Below are positions 10,329 to 15,752 of a stretch of DNA of 15,752 nucleotides, in pieces. A program made the translations under genes and the position numbers. Every line of letters begins with the position of its first letter. Positions within the stretch are counted from its first letter, which is position 1. The notes beneath the pieces were generated by a model that saw only the letters and a program-made list of their open reading frames with translations, was not told the origin of the DNA and searched no databases. This DNA comes from Competibacteraceae bacterium UBA3908 (GTDB taxonomy: Bacteria > Pseudomonadota > Gammaproteobacteria > Competibacterales > Competibacteraceae): NCBI GenBank assembly GCA_002391525.1, contig DGFE01000199.1, positions 1 through 15,752 of the forward strand, written 5' to 3'.

Positions 10329-10344
10329 GCGCCCGCACGGGCGC
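10329..10344 (+). terminator. GC-rich hairpin after the PfpI gene
   Basis: GCGCCC (10329-10334) and GGGCGC (10339-10344) form a 6-bp GC-only stem with a 4-nt loop, 20 bp after the PfpI stop. No T-run follows. It is a possible weak terminator for the GH94-PfpI operon; confidence is low. Confidence 0.3.
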
Positions 10345-10490
10345 TGTCCCTGCCGCGAGGCGAGTTGCCCAGCCAAAGTGGTGGCGAACAAAAAGCGGTC
10401 CTGTAAACCAGGGAAGTTCGTGATCAACCCCGATCAATTGGATGAATTTCCGGTTAAAACCGCCTAGACTGGGTTTGAATGCCAATGCCA

Positions 10491-10537
10491 GCCGGTTTCG
10501 CCCGGTAAGCCGGGCAGCGCCATTTCGCGAAACCGGC
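10491..10537 (+). promoter_or_regulatory. Composite stem-loop in the leader of the FecR-TPR gene
   Basis: GCCGGTTTCG (10491-10500) pairs perfectly with CGAAACCGGC (10528-10537). Inside it, CCCGG (10501-10505) and CCGGG (10510-10514) make a second hairpin with a TAAG tetraloop. An 11-13 nt single-stranded segment completes the structure, and an A/T-rich tract (AAAAGTTTTTATTAAAT) follows shortly after. A further dyad, CTCTCA-TC-TGAGAG, lies at 10569-10582. It sits 60 bp before the FecR-TPR start. It could be a leader RNA structure, a terminator of upstream transcription (T-run offset by about 8 nt) or an intergenic repeat. I could not match it to a riboswitch class. Confidence 0.45.
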
Positions 10538-10597
10538 GGCAAAAGTTTTTATTAAATCAAGTTGTTGTCTCTCATCTGAGAGCGCGGGGGGCTGGGG

Positions 10598-12040
10598 ATG
10601 CGGGAGCATTCTGGTAGGATGCGCGCCTTGGCGAAACCAATGGCCAGAGGCGGCTCGACCGGGCGGTTGCATTTCCCCTGGCTCGTCTGTCTTTATCTAC
10701 TGTCGCTCACCGTTTTCATTCCGATCCGCCCTGCTCTGGCGCAGGACGCGGGCGAGATCGTGAGCGTCCTGGGAACCGTCGAAGTTAGGCGGGAAGGACG
10801 CTGGCAACCCGTCGGGGTGGGCGAGACCCTGGCGGTCGGCGAGGCGGCCAGGACGGCGGAGGGTAGCCGAGCCGCCATTCAACTGGCCAACGGCTCGCAG
10901 CTCAAGCTCAACGCCAACACCCAACTGGAACTCAAGCGAATCGCCCCGCGCGAGGGATTGGGGCCTGCCTCGACCCAGCCCTTGCAAAGCATATTGCGCG
11001 TACTGGGTGGCGAAATTTGGGTGCGCGGCAACGGCGAACCCCTGGAGATTCAAACCCTGCCCGTGGTCGCCACCATCCGGGGCACCGAATTCAACCTGGC
11101 CGTTGGCCCCAGCGACTTCGCCCGCCTGGCCGTGCTCGACGGTCTGGTCGAATTCCGCAATCCTCAGGGCAGCGTGCTGGTGGCGGCGAATGAACAGGCC
11201 ACGGCGAAACTGGGCGAACCGCCGCGCAAGACCGTTTTGCTCGATCCCCTCGATGCCGTGCAATGGTCGCTCTACTATCCCGGCATCGTCAGCTATCGGG
11301 ATTACCCGCTCGCCAGCAGCACGTCGCCACAACGGTCCGACGCGCCGCCGAGCCAGGCCGCCGTGCAGGCATTGCTCGATCAGGGCGAGGCGAGCTTCGA
11401 TCTGGGCAAACGCCAGGAAGCCCGCCAGGCGTTTACCCGGGCGCTCCAGCTGGATCCCCGCGATCCCCGCGCCCATACCGGCCTGGGTTGGGTGCATCTC
11501 GAAGCTGGCGAGATGGAAGCGGCCCTGGGTGAGTTCCGGCAAGCCCGACCGCCGACGCTCATGACCCTCGTCGGCATGGCCAACGCGCTCTATCGGCTGA
11601 ACCGGCTGGCTGAAGCCGACCAGGTGATCGCCGAAGCCAAACGGCGTTTCCCGCACTCGCCCATGCCCTGGACCCAGGCCGCGCTCAACGATCTGATCCG
11701 GGGCCGCGTGGCGGAAGCCCAACAGGCGCTCGATCAAGCGCTGGCGCTCGATCCCCGGTATGCGCTGGCTCATGGGCTGCGCTCGAATATCTATCTGGTC
11801 CAAAATCGGAAAGAACGGGCACTGGCAGCCGCCCAACAGGCGGTAGCGGCCAATCCCTCCTCGCCCTCGGCCTACCTAGATCTCAGTCTGGCCAAACAAG
11901 CCGAATTTCAGCTCGAAGACGCCCTGCGGGCAGCCCGCCAGGCGGTGGCGCTCGATCCCGAAAATCCCCAGGCATTGATCCAGGAAAGCCGCCTGTTGTT
12001 CGGCACGGGACGGACCCAGGAAGCCTTGCGGATTGCGTGA
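10598..12040 (+). CDS. FecR-domain/TPR protein, N-terminal part (frame cut by TGA)
   Basis: Exported scaffold-like protein, 480 residues up to an in-frame TGA. Residues 24-48 form a hydrophobic signal sequence with an ALA-Q cleavage site after A48; starts at M8 or M15 would give a more normal signal length. A FecR-type domain spans about 52-190 (GEIVSVLGTVEVRREGRW..., TIRGTEFNL, VLDGLVEFRN). About seven 34-residue TPR units follow from about 255. The TGA falls at position 25 of the seventh TPR, and codons 12041-12100 continue the same frame with QARQRAPRDALVNSTWGF, completing that repeat and starting the next. This is therefore the first half of a single gene extending to 14218 (1206 coded residues). 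Either it is a recent nonsense mutation, a sequence error, or read-through occurs. FecR domains sense or assemble in the periplasm; TPRs bind partners. Confidence 0.85.
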   Translation: MREHSGRMRALAKPMARGGSTGRLHFPWLVCLYLLSLTVFIPIRPALAQDAGEIVSVLGTVEVRREGRWQPVGVGETLAVGEAARTAEGSRAAIQLANGSQLKLNANTQLELKRIAPREGLGPASTQPLQSILRVLGGEIWVRGNGEPLEIQTLPVVATIRGTEFNLAVGPSDFARLAVLDGLVEFRNPQGSVLVAANEQATAKLGEPPRKTVLLDPLDAVQWSLYYPGIVSYRDYPLASSTSPQRSDAPPSQAAVQALLDQGEASFDLGKRQEARQAFTRALQLDPRDPRAHTGLGWVHLEAGEMEAALGEFRQARPPTLMTLVGMANALYRLNRLAEADQVIAEAKRRFPHSPMPWTQAALNDLIRGRVAEAQQALDQALALDPRYALAHGLRSNIYLVQNRKERALAAAQQAVAANPSSPSAYLDLSLAKQAEFQLEDALRAARQAVALDPENPQALIQESRLLFGTGRTQEALRIA

Positions 12041-12100
12041 CAGGCCCGGCAACGGGCGCCGCGGGACGCGCTGGTCAATTCCACCTGGGGCTTCCTGCAA

Positions 12101-14218
12101 TTGGCCCGTGGCCGCGTGAACGAAGCCAACCAGGCTTTTCAGGACGCCATCGCCCAGGATTCGACGCTTGGGGAACCTCATCTCGGTTTGGGGTTGGTCC
12201 TGTTTCGGCGGAATCAGACCGATGCAGCGGTCGAAGCGCTGCGCAAGGCGACCCTGCTGGAGCCGAAGGCATCGCTTTACAACAGTTATCTCGGCAAGGC
12301 TTATTACGAAGTCAAACAGGATCGATTGGCGCGGAAACAGCTCACCACGGCGAAACAGCTCGACCCGCGCGATCCCACCCCGCATTTCTACGATGCGATC
12401 CGCCGGCAAAGCGTCAATCGTCCGGTCGAGGCCGTACAGAATTTACAGAAATCTATCGAGTTGAACGACAACCGAGCGGTTTATCGGTCCCGCTTGCTGC
12501 TGGACGAAGATCTGGCGGCCAGGGCGGCCACCTTGGGACGCATTTACCACGAAGTCGGCTTTGGGCAACTGGGCCTGAACGAAGGCTGGAAATCCCTCAC
12601 CCGTAATCCCGCAGATCATTCAGCCCATCGGTTACTGGCCGATTCCTACTCCACCCTGCGCCGGCATGAAATCGCTCGAGCCAGCGAATTGCTGCAATCT
12701 CAATTGCTGCAACCGATCAATATCACCCCGGTACAACCCCAGCTTGCGGAAACCAATCTGGGCATCCTGGCAGGCGCCGGTCCGGCGACGCCATCGTTGT
12801 ATGAATTCAATCCGCTTTTCGTGCGTGACCACCCGACACTGTTTGTGTCTGGTGTTGTCGGCAATAACGATACCGTGGGTGACGAGTTGATCCTGTCCGG
12901 CATATCGAATCGATTCTCCTACAGCTTCGGTCAGTTTCACTACGAGACCAACGGTTTTCGGGAAAATAATCAACTACAGCACGATATTTACAATCTCTTC
13001 ACGCAGGTTGCCATTACGTCGACTTTTAGTTTACAAGCCGAGTTACGGCGGCGGGAGACCGAGCAAGGCGATCTGACGCTAAGTTTTTTCGGTGACTTCC
13101 CGGATGCGGAGCGTTTAAAACTACATCAGGATACCGCTCGCCTCGGTGCGCGTTATGCCCCATCGCCGAGATCAAACGTCATCGTCTCGCTGATTCACGC
13201 AGATCGAGAGGAGCAAAGATCTCTCAGCAACATTACCGGCGATGATGAAGGTTACCAGACGGAAGCTCAGTATCTATTCCGGGATATCGACTATAACCTG
13301 GTGGCCGGTATCGGCGCGTCCAGGATCGACGCCAAGATCGATACGCAAGGCTTTATGATTGAACACAGCAACGCCTATGTTTACGCCAACATTGTCCTAC
13401 CGAAGAACCTTACCTGGACAATCGGTTTCAGCTACGACGCCTACAATGAGCAAGGGACTGTTGACCTCGATCAATTCAACCCGAAGCTAGGCTTGCGCTG
13501 GGATATTACCGACAATCTCCATTTACGGCTTGCCGCGTTCGAGACGTTGAAGCGGACGCTTCTGGTCGAACAGACCATCGAGCCGACCCAGGTTGCGGGT
13601 TTTAATCAGTTTTACGATGACCTGAACGCCACCAAGGCCAAAAACTACGCCATCGGCCTGGATACTCGCTTTGCCGATGGCCTCTATGGCGGCGTACAAG
13701 CCTCCCACCGTGATCTCGATGTGCTCACCGCCGGATTTGAGGGGAGCAGGTTCGAAGCCGAACGGGAGCAACTCTTTTCAGCCTATCTCTACTGGATGCC
13801 TCATCCCAACTGGGCGATACAGAACGAATACCGGTTGGAAAAGTATGAAACCGATAGAACAAACCCCTTCCGGGTTGACACGCTCAGCATACCCTTGGCC
13901 GTTCGTTATTTCGATCCTTCAGGATTCTTCGGACAGCTTGGTGCGATCTACGTCCGACAGGAGGTCCAGGATATCGATTTTTCAGTCATGGAATTACCGG
14001 TAGTAACCGACAGCGACGATTTTGTCCTGGTCAATGCAGCGGTCGGTTTTCGATTGCCGAAGCGGCAGGGCATACTGAGCCTCGAGGCGTGGAACTTGTT
14101 CGATAAGGAATTTCGTTTTCAGGACATGAGTTTTCGTACATCGCACCCCGAGCAGCCGGCGAACTCCGGCTTTATGCCGGATCGGACGATTTTTGCTCGC
14201 ATCACCTTGAATTTCTAG
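12101..14218 (+). CDS. TPR and outer-membrane beta-barrel part of the interrupted FecR-TPR protein
   Basis: In-frame continuation of the preceding coding region; the true gene has no start here (TTG 12101 is simply the first possible initiator and GTG 12116 the next). TPR units continue to about 12400 and are followed by a helical segment with SRLLLDEDLAARAATLGRI and RHEIARASELLQSQLLQP. From about 12750 the sequence alternates polar and hydrophobic residues in short strands with many aromatic residues (FVSGVVGNND..., NRFSYSFGQFHYET, YNLVAGIGAS). It ends ARITLNF, the C-terminal Phe pattern that the BAM machinery recognises. I read it as a TonB-receptor-like or porin-like barrel of about 480 residues with the TPR array in the periplasm. 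Without the upstream signal peptide this half could not be exported, which supports a single ancestral gene. The barrel region is visibly less GC-rich than the TPR region. The protease gene follows after 23 bp. Confidence 0.83.
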   Translation: MARGRVNEANQAFQDAIAQDSTLGEPHLGLGLVLFRRNQTDAAVEALRKATLLEPKASLYNSYLGKAYYEVKQDRLARKQLTTAKQLDPRDPTPHFYDAIRRQSVNRPVEAVQNLQKSIELNDNRAVYRSRLLLDEDLAARAATLGRIYHEVGFGQLGLNEGWKSLTRNPADHSAHRLLADSYSTLRRHEIARASELLQSQLLQPINITPVQPQLAETNLGILAGAGPATPSLYEFNPLFVRDHPTLFVSGVVGNNDTVGDELILSGISNRFSYSFGQFHYETNGFRENNQLQHDIYNLFTQVAITSTFSLQAELRRRETEQGDLTLSFFGDFPDAERLKLHQDTARLGARYAPSPRSNVIVSLIHADREEQRSLSNITGDDEGYQTEAQYLFRDIDYNLVAGIGASRIDAKIDTQGFMIEHSNAYVYANIVLPKNLTWTIGFSYDAYNEQGTVDLDQFNPKLGLRWDITDNLHLRLAAFETLKRTLLVEQTIEPTQVAGFNQFYDDLNATKAKNYAIGLDTRFADGLYGGVQASHRDLDVLTAGFEGSRFEAEREQLFSAYLYWMPHPNWAIQNEYRLEKYETDRTNPFRVDTLSIPLAVRYFDPSGFFGQLGAIYVRQEVQDIDFSVMELPVVTDSDDFVLVNAAVGFRLPKRQGILSLEAWNLFDKEFRFQDMSFRTSHPEQPANSGFMPDRTIFARITLNF

Positions 14219-14241
14219 AAAAGTTGTGGGTGTTCAAAACC

Positions 14242-15752
14242 ATGCGGGCACTCAAAAGCTCGACCCAAGCCATGCCTGTCACCGATATTGCAGCCATTCC
14301 TGGGCTTCGGGAGCTTTGGGCGGAAACCCTTGGTGATCCCCATATTTGTATTGCCGTTCTCGATGGTCCCGTCGATCAATCCCATCCCAGCCTGATCGAC
14401 GCGAATCTCACTGAACCCAGGACTCTCGTAGCGAAGGGCGCGCTCGGGGGAACGGCTTCACGGCACGGCACGCACGTCGCCAGCGTAATCTTTGGCCAGC
14501 ACGACGGACCCATCAAGGGCATTGCGCCGCGTTGCCGAGGGTTGATCGTGCCTGTCTTTTCCGATTGCAGCGATAACAACTCATTTGCTCCCTGTTCCCA
14601 GCTCGATCTCGCCCGAGCCATCAACCAGGCCGTTCAGGAAGGTGCTCACATTATCAACATCAGCGGCGGTGAATTCGCCCCAGCCGGTACTGCCCATCCA
14701 CTTCTTGCTCGTGCCGTTCAAAACTGCGTCGCCCAGGATGTTCTCATCGTTGCCGCCGCGGGGAATGAGGGCTGTGATTGTCTGCATATCCCCGGCGCAT
14801 TGCCATCGGTATTGGCGGTGGGCGCCATGGATTCGCGAGGTTCACCTCTTGTTTGCAGTAATTGGGGTGACCAGTACCGAACTCAGGGTATCCTCGCGCC
14901 TGGCGAAAACATTCCGGGTGCGGGTCCCGACGGAGCCTTGTCCGTGAACAGCGGCACCAGCTATGCGACTCCCATTGTCTCTGGCATTACTGCGCTTCTT
15001 TTAAGCCTTCAGCTCAAGCACGGGCAAAAGCCCGACCTTCAGGCCATACGTTCCGCAATCCTCGATAGCGCCCTCGACTGTAGGGACCAGGCCATACCCG
15101 ATTGTCGCCGTCTGTTAGCCGGGCGCCTCAATGTCAAGGGAGCGATCTCCCGGATTGTTCCAGGGATAGTCGGCACCCGAGCCGCGGTACCGGCCGATAG
15201 TCATCTCGAATTCCCTGAAATCTCCTCGCGACCGCCGGGAACGGGTGCTCCGAAATCTGAACGGGATAGTGAACCGATGAACCACAACATGGCAGATTCC
15301 AACGGTCCAAAATGCGCCTCATGCGAGTGTGGCTGCGAGAGTGGCGCCCGAACGCAACTGATATTCGCCTTGGGAAAGCTGAGTTACGATTTTGGAATCG
15401 AGGCTCGTCGCGATTCCATCAGGCAGCATATGGACCCAAACGCGAACGATCCTTACGATCCCGAGCAACTGCTGGCCTACCTGGAAAAAAACCCTTGGGA
15501 TGCCTCGGCGATTCATTGGACGCTGAATCTGGATGCAACACCCATCTACGCCATCCAGGCCCAAGGAGCTTTCGCCAGCGATGTCTACCAGCGGCTGCGT
15601 GAGTTTCTCGGTGAACAAATCAAAGGCGAGGTTGAACGGGTATCGATCCCCGGCCACCTTGTCGGAAAGGTGAAACTGTTCACCGGCCAAATCGTTCCCA
15701 GCATCTTGCCAGACCTGCGGGGCATGTACAGTTGGAATACCAAGAGTTTGGT
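14242..15752 (+). CDS. Subtilisin-like serine protease, PatA/PatG (cyanobactin maturation) family, 3'-truncated
   Basis: The frame is open to the window end (503 codons). An S8 peptidase domain carries the full triad: D41 in AVLDGPVD, H75 in RHGTHVAS, S240 in SGTSYATP, with oxyanion N175 in AAAGNEG. Family-specific segments include GCDCLHIPGALPSVLAVGAMD and QGILAPGENI. A linker with a CxxCxCxC cluster (C358, C361, C363, C365) follows. From about residue 371 comes the region that follows the protease in PatA/PatG proteins: FALGKLSYDFGIEARRDSI, DPEQLLAYLEKNPWDAS, WTLNLDATPIYAI, VERVSIPGHL and GMYSWN. In cyanobactin pathways PatA removes the leader and PatG cleaves and macrocyclises. No signal peptide is seen, so it is probably cytoplasmic. 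ATG 14242 lacks a strong ribosome site; GTG 14230 or ATG 14272 are alternatives. It lies 23 bp after the barrel gene, probably in the same operon. No precursor peptide is visible. Confidence 0.9.
   Translation, partial: MRALKSSTQAMPVTDIAAIPGLRELWAETLGDPHICIAVLDGPVDQSHPSLIDANLTEPRTLVAKGALGGTASRHGTHVASVIFGQHDGPIKGIAPRCRGLIVPVFSDCSDNNSFAPCSQLDLARAINQAVQEGAHIINISGGEFAPAGTAHPLLARAVQNCVAQDVLIVAAAGNEGCDCLHIPGALPSVLAVGAMDSRGSPLVCSNWGDQYRTQGILAPGENIPGAGPDGALSVNSGTSYATPIVSGITALLLSLQLKHGQKPDLQAIRSAILDSALDCRDQAIPDCRRLLAGRLNVKGAISRIVPGIVGTRAAVPADSHLEFPEISSRPPGTGAPKSERDSEPMNHNMADSNGPKCASCECGCESGARTQLIFALGKLSYDFGIEARRDSIRQHMDPNANDPYDPEQLLAYLEKNPWDASAIHWTLNLDATPIYAIQAQGAFASDVYQRLREFLGEQIKGEVERVSIPGHLVGKVKLFTGQIVPSILPDLRGMYSWNTKSL

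Noticed and set aside
10480..10597. Known riboswitch (for example c-di-GMP type) before the FecR gene
   Set aside because: The conserved cores of the classes I considered are not present; only generic stems can be seen.
12101..14218. Independent gene starting at TTG 12101
   Set aside because: The frame is continuous with the upstream half, the start would fall inside a TPR, there is no ribosome site, and the barrel would lack an export signal.

Overview
The window reads as a fragment of a GC-rich (by eye about 60-65% G+C) gammaproteobacterial genome. The evidence is a UvrB gene divergent from a class I aminotransferase gene that is followed directly by tRNA-Asn(GUU), an arrangement I recall from Pseudomonas-type genomes, plus an AcrB/MexB-type RND pump and an FecR/TPR/outer-membrane-barrel protein. 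Genus cannot be fixed from sequence alone. The first 19 bases are not genomic: they are the Tn5/Nextera mosaic-end adapter, so the left edge is a contig end.

Layout. 21-2267 (+): C-terminal three quarters of an RND efflux permease, whose stop lies in an 8-bp tandem repeat (2253-2345). 2371-4404 (-): uvrB, convergent with the pump. 4493-5677 (+): aspartate/aromatic-type aminotransferase. 5728-5803 (+): tRNA-Asn with a near-consensus sigma70 promoter. 5804-6163: 360 bp without a secure gene, holding only a doubtful minus-strand ORF and a 13-bp palindrome. 6164-9730 (+): large GH94 glycoside phosphorylase, like the C-terminal half of cyclic beta-1,2-glucan synthase or a free 1,2-beta-oligoglucan phosphorylase. 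It overlaps by 4 bp a PfpI/DJ-1 family gene (9727-10308). 10309-10597: intergenic leader with a strong composite stem-loop. 10598-14218 (+): one long reading frame for a secreted FecR-TPR-beta-barrel protein, broken by a single in-frame TGA at 12038-12040. 14242 to the window end (+): subtilisin-like protease with a PatG-type C-terminal region (cyanobactin PatA/PatG family), still open at the right edge.

The left third is ordinary housekeeping DNA up to tRNA-Asn. The right part is accessory. The most interesting unit is the last one: an exported FecR/TPR scaffold fused to an outer-membrane barrel, followed after 23 bp by a PatA/PatG-family protease with no signal peptide, a CxxCxCxC cluster and no visible cyanobactin precursor. 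The barrel and the protease are less GC-rich than the FecR/TPR half, which suggests modular assembly or transfer. I infer that the two proteins work in one envelope-linked pathway; no substrate is visible in this window.
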